12,451 bases of DNA from Lachnospiraceae bacterium. Its GTDB lineage: Bacteria; Bacillota; Clostridia; Lachnospirales; Lachnospiraceae. The position numbers and the translations under genes are program-made. Positions 1 through 7,297 of this stretch are shown one piece after another. The DNA is taken from positions 1 to 12,451 of the forward strand of contig JAJBTR010000047.1 of the NCBI GenBank assembly GCA_020860745.1, written 5' to 3'. The notes beneath the pieces are model-generated. The model saw nothing but the letters and a program-made list of their open reading frames with translations, made no database searches and was not told the DNA's origin. Each line of letters opens with the position of its first letter. Position 1 is the first letter of the stretch.

Positions 1-150
1 TTTGCACGACCTGTCTCGGTTTGTTTATTTTCTCGGTCTCCGCAGTTCTTCTTTTGCACGACTTTTCTCCGTTTCTTTATTTTCTCGGGGTCCTCAGTTC
101 TTCTTTTGCACGACTTTTCTCGGCTTCTTTTATTTCTCGGGTTGCACATC
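1..150. repeat. 52-bp tandem repeat, about 2.9 copies, intergenic
   Basis: The core GCACGAC occurs at 4, 56 and 108, an exact 52-bp spacing. Each copy is pyrimidine-rich on the plus strand and runs from TTTGCACGAC through TTATTTTCTCGG to CAGTTCTTC; the third copy diverges after about 150. The period is not a multiple of three, so no repeated peptide is encoded. The array lies downstream of the last minus-strand gene and may continue beyond the left edge of the window. Parts resemble the 53-bp array at 6621-6938 (CCGCAGTTCTTC here, CCGTAGTTTTTC there), so the two may be related. Confidence 0.85.
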
Positions 151-248
151 TAAAATAGTAGATTTATGGAACGGGAACGATATATTATAAATATCCTGCA
201 CGGGAAACACACTGCAATCAAGTCAACAACAGAACAAAACAAAAAATA
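151..248. other. 3' flank of the operon, no gene seen
   Basis: This is a short AT-rich stretch between the end of the BatA-like gene and the 52-bp array. I see no convincing coding frame, and no clear intrinsic terminator with a strong stem and U-tract on the minus strand. The minus-strand transcript is U-rich just after the TAG at 249-251, but no stem precedes it. Confidence 0.5.
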
Positions 249-452
249 CTAAGAAGTCCACACATAAATCAGCCACTCCGCGCACATCAATATCAACAAC
301 AAAATCAGCACCAGATTCCGCAATTCCGTTGTCCCCACACCGCCGTTTTCTGCGGCGCCCTCCTGCGCATTCTCCATATCCGAAGCCGGTTCTACCTCCG
401 ATTCCAGAGCGGTGGTAAACTGCACCGCGAAACACTGCGTCTCAAGCGCCTC
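249..452 (-). pseudogene. Displaced C-terminal segment of the BatA-like VWA protein (membrane helix)
   Basis: This 67-codon frame has no start of its own and lies in the +1 frame relative to the upstream BatA-like frame. It reads on from the six-C run at 452-457 (six G on the coding strand) to a TAG at 249-251. An acidic linker is followed by a strongly hydrophobic helix, LVLILLLILMCAEWLIYVW. BatA/VWA proteins of this type usually end in just such a C-terminal transmembrane helix with an EW-x-x-Y signature. Removing one G (five instead of six) would fuse the two frames into a protein of about 724 residues. I infer that this is the true C-terminus, lost through a one-base insertion or a sequence error. 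Confidence 0.8.
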
Positions 453-2424
453 CCCCCTGCTCCTGGGAAACCTGATAGATTCCCAGCTGGGAAACTTCCA
501 TATAAGAGCCGGCCGCCTCCGACGCTGCGATCTGTTCCGTGCTCTGATCCGGACAAATTACCGTAAGATCAGAACCGGTACTCTGACCGCGAATCAGAAT
601 GCTGTCGCCCGCCACATAGGAAGTATCCTCTGTCAGACCGGTATCCAGCAGATAACCGGTCAACTCCGACACCAGAATAGGGAACTCTGCCTGGAGTCCG
701 AAATCCGTTTCGTGCAGGTCAAATCCCAGAACCGCCATCCTGTGGCTGCCGTAAATTCCATAAAATCCGGCAGTCTCCTCCCCGGATTCTCCGGCTCTCA
801 AAAAGGCGATTCCCCAGGAAGGAGTCTCATAGATGGCGGATTGCGTAACGCCAAAGGATGCATCCGCCGAATAATAGGTCATACCTGTAGATTCCACTTT
901 AAGCGTCGTATTTTCCACATATCCCGACGCCCCGAAATAAACCTCGTAATTTCCTATGTTTTTTGCAGCATTTTCATCTACATCCGATCTTCCGACATGC
1001 TCTGTTCCGTCTTCATCCGACACCCCGGTACTTTTCGCCTCGTCCTCATCTGCACCCAATGCTCCGGCGTATGCACTCGTTTCACAATTTACAAACAGAT
1101 AATTCCCCGTCTCCGGTAGTTCCTCCGGCAGCATCCCGTCAAAAATATAGAGATCATATCCGTCCGCCTCGTCCGTCTCAAAAACGCCGAGGTCTGAAGT
1201 ACGGTAAACCTCCACCCCACTGATATTTCCAAACGCTTTTTCCAGATACAGGTTCGACTGTGTCAAGAGCAGCACCCGGCTGGCGTTCTCTTCCTCCAGC
1301 ACGCACCAGACAGAATTATCGCCCGCCAGAGCATCCGTCCCGTTGATTTCTGCCCGGAGCGCTTTCACCGTCTCATCCACCTCAGTTTCTTCCAGTTCAA
1401 AATAAACGGAAGCTGTCTCTCCGGCTGCCACCTCCATCACGGAAATGGCCAGCAGAGTCTCCTCTCCCTCAGCATCAATTCCGTACAGGTTAATCTCGCC
1501 AGTCACTGCTTCCGCACCATATGTTCCCTCCGCGCCGCTTTCGCTCCCGGATTCTTCTCCGGAATCCGCACCGTGATTTGTCACCTGCGCCAGCACCAGA
1601 AGCTGTCCGTCCTTTTCACTGCAGCTCAGGCTGTCCATAGAACAATTTGTCACCTCGCTGTAAAAATTCTCCACCACACAATCCAGGTCACCCACATCAA
1701 AAGCCGTGTCCGTGAAAAACACTACCTGATACTCCTCCGACTGACTGATACAGGACTGTACCAGACTCAGAGAAGAGGAAAGGTCGCCGCCCAGCACGGT
1801 CTGTTCAATGCCCCGGATCCGGTTTTTCGCCTCCACCTTATCCTGGCTGTTAGACAAAACCAGCGCCGACGACTGATTGCCGCTGATGACATAGAGCGTG
1901 CTGCCGTCCGCCAGACTGTCCACATACTCGCAGGCGGCCTCTTTCGCTGCATCCAGGCGGGTCGATTCAGAAGCATCAAACCCCCCGGATTGCACTGCAT
2001 TTTTCCCGAAAACAGAAGACCCGGATTGCGCGAAATCCTCCCCGGACACAGCAGCCTCAGATTGCGCGGAATCCTCCCCGGACACAGCAGTCAGGTCAGT
2101 CGCATTCTCTCCATACAAAGTATCCATGCTGGCGCTGTTATCCAGTACCAGCACGGTCATCATCTGATCGTCAGCACCCGAGCGGATCCAGGGACGCATC
2201 AGCGCAAGTACAAACAGCAGCACCGTAATAATCTGCAGAATCAGCAGCAGATTTTTGCGCAGCCGCTCCCAGGGCCGGGTCGCTTCCACAGAACGGTATA
2301 CCTCCTGCCAGAGCATGACGGCGGAGAATTCTTTCTTTTTTATATTCTGCCGCAAAAAATAAAGCAGAATAAGAACCGGCACCAGCGCCAGAAACGCCAG
2401 CGGCCACAACACATAGATATCCAC
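442..2424 (-). CDS. BatA-like von Willebrand factor A membrane protein, C-terminus frameshifted
   Basis: The N-terminus (residues about 5-25) is the BatA membrane helix with the family motif LLYFLRQ. A second helix at about 58-78 precedes the VWA domain, whose metal-ion site DNSAS lies at 95-99. A repetitive Ser/Gly/Ala insert (about 113-149) interrupts the VWA domain. The rest is a large extracytoplasmic region with a domain that reads like the GATase-like fold seen in this family. The start is a GTG at 2422-2424; the AGGAGG site (2437-2442) is 12 bases upstream, which is rather far, but no better in-frame start exists. The frame stops early at 442 (TGA), and the expected final membrane helix continues in another frame down to 249. 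The family is known to work with MoxR ATPases and DUF58 proteins, both encoded just upstream here. Its client is unknown. Confidence 0.85.
   Translation of the reverse strand: MDIYVLWPLAFLALVPVLILLYFLRQNIKKKEFSAVMLWQEVYRSVEATRPWERLRKNLLLILQIITVLLFVLALMRPWIRSGADDQMMTVLVLDNSASMDTLYGENATDLTAVSGEDSAQSEAAVSGEDFAQSGSSVFGKNAVQSGGFDASESTRLDAAKEAACEYVDSLADGSTLYVISGNQSSALVLSNSQDKVEAKNRIRGIEQTVLGGDLSSSLSLVQSCISQSEEYQVVFFTDTAFDVGDLDCVVENFYSEVTNCSMDSLSCSEKDGQLLVLAQVTNHGADSGEESGSESGAEGTYGAEAVTGEINLYGIDAEGEETLLAISVMEVAAGETASVYFELEETEVDETVKALRAEINGTDALAGDNSVWCVLEEENASRVLLLTQSNLYLEKAFGNISGVEVYRTSDLGVFETDEADGYDLYIFDGMLPEELPETGNYLFVNCETSAYAGALGADEDEAKSTGVSDEDGTEHVGRSDVDENAAKNIGNYEVYFGASGYVENTTLKVESTGMTYYSADASFGVTQSAIYETPSWGIAFLRAGESGEETAGFYGIYGSHRMAVLGFDLHETDFGLQAEFPILVSELTGYLLDTGLTEDTSYVAGDSILIRGQSTGSDLTVICPDQSTEQIAASEAAGSYMEVSQLGIYQVSQEQGGGA
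1987..2094. repeat. 36-bp coding tandem repeat, 3 copies, in the VWA gene
   Basis: Units begin at 1987, 2023 and 2059 with GGATTGC or a close variant, a constant 36-bp spacing. On the minus strand each unit encodes 12 residues of the type VSGEDxAQSxxx. The array lies between the MIDAS motif and the next conserved VWA block, so it is probably an exposed loop that grew by duplication without changing the frame. Confidence 0.8.
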
Positions 2425-2467
2425 GAAAACAGCTATCCTCCTGATATATATGTTTAAGATTTCCGTA

Positions 2468-2484
2468 CCCGACAGCCAGTCGGG
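2468..2484. other. Intergenic hairpin CCCGAC-5-GTCGGG
   Basis: There is a perfect 6-bp inverted repeat with a 5-base loop in the gap between the DUF58 and BatA-like genes. On the plus strand it is followed by GCTTTTCTT, which resembles a weak intrinsic terminator for any antisense transcript. On the minus (operon) strand no U-tract follows, so it may be a processing or stability hairpin. No other feature is visible in 2425-2604. Confidence 0.5.
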
Positions 2485-2604
2485 GCTTTTCTTCCCATTG
2501 TTTAAACTTTCCTGTTATATTCCCGGTGTTCAACGACACGACACATTCCTGCATTTCGCCGGATCATCCCATGAACCCCTGCATAAATCGATTTTCTGTA
2601 AATC

Positions 2605-3477
2605 TTACCCAAACAATCCTTTCTGCCGCAGCGTCTCGAACACAATTTTTTCCAGCGGTTCATCCGACACCACCTGCAAAAACGTGCAGCCATACCGCTT
2701 CGCCAGGCGCATCAGCCTTTCCTGATGCCGCTTTAACGCTTCCCGGTACATGCGGATGGACTGGCGGCTCATCGTCACACGGACGCTTCCCGCCCGCTCC
2801 AGATCCACCAGTTCATAAGTCCCCTCGCCGTCAAATTCTATCTCTTCTCTGGCCAGCACCTGAATCAGGCAGACCTCCTGCCGCTGGTACACCAGAAAAC
2901 GCACCGCCTCCTCCAGCCCGTCCTCCTCAAAAAAATCAGAGATCAGAATAGAAATCCCTTTCCCGCCGGTTGAGGAACGGCGTACCGCCTCATGCAGGCC
3001 CGTCGTGCCGCCAAACTCCACCTGCTCCAGGTCGCGCAGCAGCCGCTGAAAACTCCCGCGGCCCACGATGGGACTGGTATGTCCCAGCCTGCCGTCCCGG
3101 AATGTCAGAACCTCCACCCGGTCAAGCTGCTGCAGGACAATCCAGGTAAGGACAGCTGAAAGCCGCAGAGCCATCACGGATTTTTCCTCTTCCCCATACG
3201 CCATGGAAGCGCTGGTATCCAGGAAAATATGATATTTTGCCTCTTTCTCCTCCATAAACTGCTTCACATACAGCTTATCCAGCCGGCCGTACACATTCCA
3301 GTCAATCCGCCGGATATCGTCCCCCGGAAGATATTCACGGAAATCCGAGAATTCCACCGAGGAACCTCTGGCTGATGACTTCCGCGCACCGCTCTGTCCC
3401 TGATCCAGGCGTATGTGCGCCGCCAGCTTTAGCTGATTCAGTTTTGTGAAAAAACCTGCGTCAAACAAATCGCTCAT
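2605..3477 (-). CDS. DUF58 domain-containing protein
   Basis: This is an intact 290-residue protein. Its hallmark DUF58 block is at residues about 38-77, from GSSVEFSDFREYLPGDDIR through RIDWNVYGRLDKLYVKQF. A VWA-like metal site DTSAS follows at 87-91, with GGTTGL near 156-161 and the strand-loop ISDFFEED at 179-186. It has no signal peptide or membrane helix, so it is probably cytosolic or peripheral. The ATG has an AGAGGAA site (3481-3487) just upstream. DUF58 proteins are regularly encoded between a moxR gene and BatA/VWA genes, as here, and are thought to link the ATPase to the VWA membrane partner. It is one of the few uninterrupted genes in the second half of the operon. Family assignment is sure; biochemical role is not. 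Confidence 0.95.
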   Translation of the reverse strand: MSDLFDAGFFTKLNQLKLAAHIRLDQGQSGARKSSARGSSVEFSDFREYLPGDDIRRIDWNVYGRLDKLYVKQFMEEKEAKYHIFLDTSASMAYGEEEKSVMALRLSAVLTWIVLQQLDRVEVLTFRDGRLGHTSPIVGRGSFQRLLRDLEQVEFGGTTGLHEAVRRSSTGGKGISILISDFFEEDGLEEAVRFLVYQRQEVCLIQVLAREEIEFDGEGTYELVDLERAGSVRVTMSRQSIRMYREALKRHQERLMRLAKRYGCTFLQVVSDEPLEKIVFETLRQKGLFG

Positions 3478-3679
3478 ATTTTCCTCTTTCCTTCAGTCCC
3501 TGCCGCGCTGCAAATTTTCATAACAGTTTCCCTTACTTTCTCATAAACCGCTTTCGTTACCTGCGTTTGTCTGTACAGCATCATGGTACATTCTCTGTAT
3601 CAGCTTTTTCTCCGCTTCATTCCTTACCATGTGCATAACAGCGGACACACGAATCCGCATATTACCTGATATCTTTCCA

Positions 3680-4132
3680 TCAGCTTCTCATCTTCAGCTT
3701 CGCTGACGTCAGAATCGCATCTACCACATCATCCGTGCTGACTCCATCCGCTATCGCCTCAAAATTTGTGATCAGCCTGTGCCGCAGAGCCGGATATGCC
3801 ACATAATCGATGTCCTCAAACGCGACATTGTACCGCCCTTCCATAACCGCACGCGCCCGGGCCGTCTTTATCATCGCCTGCGCCGCACGCGGGCTGGCGC
3901 CAACTGTCACATATTTTTTTACTGTCTCCGATGCGCCCGCCACCTCAGGATGGGTAGCAACCACAACGGACATGGCATAATCCATAACCGCATCTGAGAT
4001 CGGGATCTGACAAATCATCTCCCTCATCCGCAACACATCCTCCCCGGAAAGCACCGGCGCAAGCTGCGGTCGGTCGGTGCCCACGGTAATTGACACAATC
4101 TGCTTTAGCTCATCTTTCGTAGGAAAATCCAC
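3680..4132 (-). CDS. MoxR family ATPase, C-terminal part after an amber codon
   Basis: This is the lid domain of a MoxR AAA+ ATPase. It contains the sensor-2 motif GASPRA (residues 78-83 counted from the GTG at 4130-4132) and the family motif PALRHRL near 113-119. It is in the same frame as the preceding ATPase core and is separated only by a TAG at 4133-4135. Intact homologues typically have an aromatic or small residue at that position in a motif like LDRFLFK-x-x-V-D-x-P, so TAC or TAT to TAG is the simplest change. The GTG directly after the stop has no ribosome binding site; independent synthesis would need coupling or restart. As it stands the ATPase core and sensor 2 would be separate chains, probably non-functional unless TAG is read through. 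A 202-bp gap (3478-3679) with no recognisable element follows before DUF58. Confidence 0.85.
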   Translation of the reverse strand: MDFPTKDELKQIVSITVGTDRPQLAPVLSGEDVLRMREMICQIPISDAVMDYAMSVVVATHPEVAGASETVKKYVTVGASPRAAQAMIKTARARAVMEGRYNVAFEDIDYVAYPALRHRLITNFEAIADGVSTDDVVDAILTSAKLKMRS

Positions 4133-4642
4133 CTACAGCTTAAATAAAAAACGGTCCAACTGCGCCTCAGGCAACGGATAAGTCCCCTCATTTTCAATGG
4201 GGTTCTGCGTCGCCAACACCAGAAACGGGGAGGGCAGGTCATAGGTTGTACGTCCGGAGGTCACTGTTTTTTCCTGCATCGCCTCGAGAAGCGCCGCCTG
4301 GGTCTTTGGCGTGGCACGGTTAATCTCATCCGCCAGCACCAGCTGGGCGAACATCGGTCCCAGCTCAAACTGAAATACATTGCGGCCTTCCTCTTTGAGA
4401 ATCAGGCTCGTTCCCGTCACATCCGCCGGCATCAGATCCGGCGTAAACTGTATCCTGGAAAAACTCATCCGGAACACCCTGGATACCACTTTCACCAGCT
4501 CTGTCTTACCCAGCCCCGGCAAACCCTCAAACAGCACATTCCCATCCGCCAGAATCGCCAGAATCAACTGGCGGATGACGTCCCTCTGGCCGATGATTGC
4601 CTTGCCGATCTCCACCTCGCAGTCACGGATCTGCTGTATCAT
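4133..4642 (-). CDS. MoxR family AAA+ ATPase, N-terminal core
   Basis: The AAA+ core of a MoxR ATPase carries Walker A GLPGLGKT (residues 40-47), Walker B LVLADE (101-106) with the MoxR block INRATPKTQ, sensor 1 ATQNP (144-148), and [10 protein letters not shown] before the stop. It ends at an in-frame TAG (4133-4135), with the lid domain continuing in the same frame. MoxR ATPases use ATP hydrolysis to remodel or insert metal into client complexes with VWA proteins. The DUF58 and VWA genes downstream fit that pairing. The ATG at 4640-4642 has no ribosome binding site of its own. A well-placed GGGGAG (4681-4686) precedes two ATGs 12-13 codons upstream in the adjacent frame, so the true start may be there (see the next entry). 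With both interruptions repaired the protein is about 332 residues, normal for the family. Confidence 0.9.
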   Translation of the reverse strand: MIQQIRDCEVEIGKAIIGQRDVIRQLILAILADGNVLFEGLPGLGKTELVKVVSRVFRMSFSRIQFTPDLMPADVTGTSLILKEEGRNVFQFELGPMFAQLVLADEINRATPKTQAALLEAMQEKTVTSGRTTYDLPSPFLVLATQNPIENEGTYPLPEAQLDRFLFKL

Positions 4643-4677
4643 TTTTTTATTTCTGTCTCATCAAATTCACGCATCAT
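4639..4677 (-). CDS. Short leader frame, likely the real N-terminus of MoxR
   Basis: Twelve codons ([12 protein letters not shown]) are followed by TGA. The first two ATGs (4677 and 4674) sit 3 and 6 bases after GGGGAG (4681-4686), the best ribosome binding site in this gap. The frame ends within a seven-A run, and its TGA overlaps the MoxR ATG as ATGA. One more A would fuse it to MoxR, giving a continuous helix-like N-terminus (EIKKMIQQI). Either a single A is missing, or this is a coupled leader peptide, or the ribosome slips on the A run. Confidence 0.55.
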   Translation of the reverse strand: MMREFDETEIKK

Positions 4678-4771
4678 ATTCTCCCCTTATATCTGCTGAC
4701 ATGTTTTCTGAAATTACCCGATTTCCAACCTTCATTCCTTTTGTCCGCATTATTCCACTCACTTCTGACAA

Positions 4772-4865
4772 AATTAATTCACGCTTCCGCTCACTCCAGG
4801 TAAAATAAATTTCCGCTTCCGCTCAACATGCGGGAATAAATTCCCGGCACTTCAGATTTCACTCA
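4772..4865. repeat. Degenerate 31-32-bp repeat with an internal palindrome
   Basis: AATTAAT/AATAAAT motifs at 4772, 4804 and 4835 are each followed by a TTCNCG-rich block; GCTTCCGCTCA recurs at 4783 and 4815. Spacing is 32 then 31 bases. Within the third copy CGGGAATAAATTCCCG (4831-4846) is an inverted repeat. This occupies the gap between the MoxR gene and the upstream coiled-coil protein gene. It is imperfect, so only a modest claim is made. Confidence 0.5.
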
Positions 4866-4869
4866 ACAC

Positions 4870-6582
4870 TCACTCCCCATTCAGTTCACCGAAATAAGAC
4901 CGGATCAGATCCTGCAGTCCTCCTGGATAGTTTGCTCCCTGAATCTTAGACAGCGCCTGCTCCGTGTAAGAGCCGATGACCTGGTCATATGCGACTTCAT
5001 TTCCAGACCACGCCAGAGAATTACCGCTGGTCGAGTAGGTGGTCCCCTCTCCGGCCTCTCCGGTCAGATTTTCATCTTCTCCCACTGTGTCGGGCACGGT
5101 CACAGTCTCGCCGTTGTAGGACGCTGTCTCCTCCGTACCGTTTTTGCTGCCGTAATTCCAGCTGCCTCCCGAACCACTCCCGGAACCGCTGCCAGAACCG
5201 TTTCCACTGCCGGAACCATTGCCGCTGCCGGAACCACTTCCACTATCGGAACCACTTCCCTCTCCATCATTGTCTCCGGAACTGCTCCCGTTTCCGTCCG
5301 CCCCGTTTCCATCGGAACCGCCAGAAGCCGAACTGTCACTGCTCTGGGCGACAGATGCTCCGTCTGTGTCAATCTGCGCAAGCTGCGTCTGCGCCTGCGC
5401 TTTAACGGAACCGGCCGCAGCGAGGGCAGATGCGATCTGACTCGCAGAAAGCTGTCCGCCGGCCGCCGAGGAGGCCGCCTCCGAAAGCTGCTGCAGGAGA
5501 TCACTGTTCTCTGTCAGAAACTGTTGTGACAAATTTCCACTCTCTGCAGCCGCCGCAAGCTCCTCCAACGCTTCCGCCAGTTCTTCCAGTTCCTCCTCCG
5601 AAAGATTGTCCGGATTTTCCGCATCCAGTTGTTCCAGCAATTCCTCCGCTGCCTCAGCCAGTTGTTCCGTCTCCTCCAGCTGCTCCTTTGCCGCTTCCCG
5701 TTCTTCTTGCGTCAGTTGATTGGCCGACCCATCCACCTCATCGGAATCCTCCGAACTATCTGTATCTGCATCCGCTGTCAGCGTGTCAGAGGAGCCGTCC
5801 TCCCCGCCGCCCAGCGCCTGGGCCAGCTGATTCATAGACTCCCGCGCCGACTGGTTTTCTGCATCCTCGGCCAGCTCAGCGATCTTATACTCCGCCCGCT
5901 CCAGAGCTTTCTCCAGTTCCTCCGCGGTTTTTACCTCGCCGAGCTCCTGCTGCAGCTGCTTCAGAAGTTCCTGATACTTCTCATTCTCTTCTTCTTTAAG
6001 TACCCCCGCTTCAGTCTGTTCTGACAGTTCCTCCGCGGTTTGTTCGATTTGTCGAGAATCTTCCTTTGCCTGCTGTGCAATCAGATACTGCTTTTTTGCC
6101 TCCTCTTTCGCCGGGGACGGCGCCGCCGCGCAGATTACAAGCACAGCCAGGAAACCAACCAGGATCACGCAGTTTTTCCGGGAAAACGCGACTGGCAGCT
6201 GCCTGCGCATCTTCACCTTTGACAGATGCTCCCAGGCATCCTCCTTCTGCATCCGTGCAAAAAATCCATCATCCTCCAGAAGCTCCAGAGCTGTCACCGT
6301 CCGCTCCCTGAAGCCGGTCCGATCCAGTTCCAGGGCCGCTCCTTTCTGATCGGGACGCGTTGCCAGAGACCAGATTACAGCGACAGCCAGAGAAAGTCCC
6401 GCCACCGCAGCAGCCCAGATATGCACCCGGTACCAGGGCAGAAAATAAGCAGCGAACTCCATGCATGCCCCGACTGCAAGGCCAAAGGGCAGGCAGAGGA
6501 AAAGCTTGCTTACCAGGTACCGCCAGCAGACCCAACGATGCAATTTCCTGATAAATTTCAGAATCTTTCTGTTCAAATCCAT
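4870..6582 (-). CDS. Membrane-anchored coiled-coil protein with Gly/Ser linker (DUF4175-like, uncertain)
   Basis: This protein has 570 residues, starting at the ATG at 6580-6582, which has AGGAG (6588-6592) five bases upstream; the open frame extends further but without a better site. Two membrane helices (about 23-45 and 53-73), a cytosolic-type segment and a third helix (about 137-155) are followed by a long Glu/Gln/Ala-rich coiled coil (about 160-260 and 288-350). An almost pure Gly/Ser/Asn/Asp stretch (about 420-473) comes next, then a conserved-looking tail (YTEQALSKIQ...YPGGLQDLIRSYFGEL). Proteins with this plan commonly lie directly before moxR in Clostridia and are annotated hypothetical or DUF4175-like. 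I suggest it is a membrane partner of the MoxR-DUF58-VWA set. The gene is intact, which contrasts with its neighbours on both sides. Confidence 0.8.
   Translation of the reverse strand: MDLNRKILKFIRKLHRWVCWRYLVSKLFLCLPFGLAVGACMEFAAYFLPWYRVHIWAAAVAGLSLAVAVIWSLATRPDQKGAALELDRTGFRERTVTALELLEDDGFFARMQKEDAWEHLSKVKMRRQLPVAFSRKNCVILVGFLAVLVICAAAPSPAKEEAKKQYLIAQQAKEDSRQIEQTAEELSEQTEAGVLKEEENEKYQELLKQLQQELGEVKTAEELEKALERAEYKIAELAEDAENQSARESMNQLAQALGGGEDGSSDTLTADADTDSSEDSDEVDGSANQLTQEEREAAKEQLEETEQLAEAAEELLEQLDAENPDNLSEEELEELAEALEELAAAAESGNLSQQFLTENSDLLQQLSEAASSAAGGQLSASQIASALAAAGSVKAQAQTQLAQIDTDGASVAQSSDSSASGGSDGNGADGNGSSSGDNDGEGSGSDSGSGSGSGNGSGSGNGSGSGSGSGSGGSWNYGSKNGTEETASYNGETVTVPDTVGEDENLTGEAGEGTTYSTSGNSLAWSGNEVAYDQVIGSYTEQALSKIQGANYPGGLQDLIRSYFGELNGE
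5164..5322. repeat. Coding Gly/Ser low-complexity repeat
   Basis: Short imperfect repeats of GGAACC, separated by pyrimidine-rich triplets, encode on the minus strand an alternating Gly-Ser/Gly-Asn tract of about 50 residues in the coiled-coil membrane protein. This is probably a flexible spacer between the coiled coil and the C-terminal tail. Tract length is likely to vary between strains. Confidence 0.8.
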
Positions 6583-6620
6583 ATCTGCTCCTATTCCCAT
6601 ACACTCCAAGTGCGGCTCCA

Positions 6621-6938
6621 TACGGATGAATTCTTCACTCTCAGCTCTTTCGTCCGTAACTTCTGTCTTTCTATACGGACGATTTCCACACATCCGACTC
6701 TCTCATCTGTAGTTTCCAGTTCACTATACGGACCGAATTTTCTTCTTTATCATTCTCGTCCGTAGTTTTTCGCTCGCTGTACGGACTGATTTTTCTTTCC
6801 CGTCACACCCGTCCGCAGCTTCTTACTCACTATACGGACGATTCCTGTACTTTCGGCATTTTCGTCCGTATCTTTTCCAGCTCCACACGAACAAAATCTC
6901 CAACATCAATCCTCTCGTCCGTACCCTTGCAACAGCTA
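6621..6938. repeat. 53-bp tandem array, six units, intergenic
   Basis: TCGTCCGTA or a near variant lies at 6650, 6703, 6756, 6809, 6862 and 6915, exactly 53 bases apart each time. TACGGACGA or a variant lies at 6621, 6674, 6727, 6780, 6833 and 6886, also exactly 53 apart. The two motifs are inverted complements, so each unit can form a hairpin and can also pair with the next unit. Sequence between the motifs has diverged, yet no length change is seen. The period is not divisible by three and no frame repeats a peptide. The array fills the space between the permease and the coiled-coil protein gene and would be in the mRNA leader of the latter. Confidence 0.92.
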
Positions 6939-7295
6939 CGCCCGGCCCCGTCTCTTTTTCTTTGCAGGCTGGAAAAAATTATCCTTCTTTCTCGCTGTAT
7001 TCAGTTTCCGCGACGCCAGCACGAGAAACAACAGTCCCAGCGTCACAGTCACCGCAAAACTGACCAGACTCCAGTGAGGCGCTATGCGGATCATCCCCTG
7101 CGCCACTATCCCCAGAGTGCCGCCATTTAAGATCTGATACATCAGACCTCCGCCGGTATAAGTGTTCCGCATCGCGTCCGCAAACCCCACCGCCGGATTC
7201 AGAAAAAGAACCGCCGGTATCCAGCCCATGGAAACCGTCGAATTGCTGCTTAAAGTTCCTGCCTCAACCGCCTGATTCCACTGAATATATCTCAT
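6936..7295 (-). CDS. ABC-2 permease, C-terminal fragment
   Basis: This is a 119-residue fragment from the ATG at 7293-7295, two bases after the TAG that ends the upstream permease frame. It holds the final extracytoplasmic loop with a NPAVGFADAMR block, one membrane helix (about 75-94) and a strongly basic tail (KKKRRGRA) ending in TAG. It lies in the -1 frame relative to 7298-7876. Adding one base near the junction would give a single permease of about 313 residues with six helices, the usual ABC-2 form. The TAG-GG-ATG arrangement could permit restart, but a fifth and sixth helix made as separate chains is not a known arrangement for this family, so a frameshift is more likely. Confidence 0.75.
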   Translation of the reverse strand: MRYIQWNQAVEAGTLSSNSTVSMGWIPAVLFLNPAVGFADAMRNTYTGGGLMYQILNGGTLGIVAQGMIRIAPHWSLVSFAVTVTLGLLFLVLASRKLNTARKKDNFFQPAKKKRRGRA

Positions 7296-7297
7296 CC

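Noticed and set aside
223..435. Minus-strand 70-codon open frame at the left end
   Set aside because: It is out of frame with the evident C-terminal helix of the VWA protein, which explains the same bases better.
1573..2457. Plus-strand open frame of 294 codons
   Set aside because: It is antisense to the VWA gene, with Gln/His/Arg-rich translation and no recognisable motif.
4133..4135. TAG reassigned to an amino acid (alternative code)
   Set aside because: TAG ends the permease C-terminal fragment and the restored VWA protein at natural positions, so it acts as a stop in this genome.
6583..6693. Upstream start for the coiled-coil protein (37 more residues)
   Set aside because: The ATG at 6580-6582 has AGGAG five bases upstream, while the upstream extension runs into the 53-bp array and has no membrane or domain character.
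6621..6938. CRISPR array
   Set aside because: The period is constant, but the so-called spacers are related across units and the conserved motif is only about 9 bases twice per unit. No cas genes are present.
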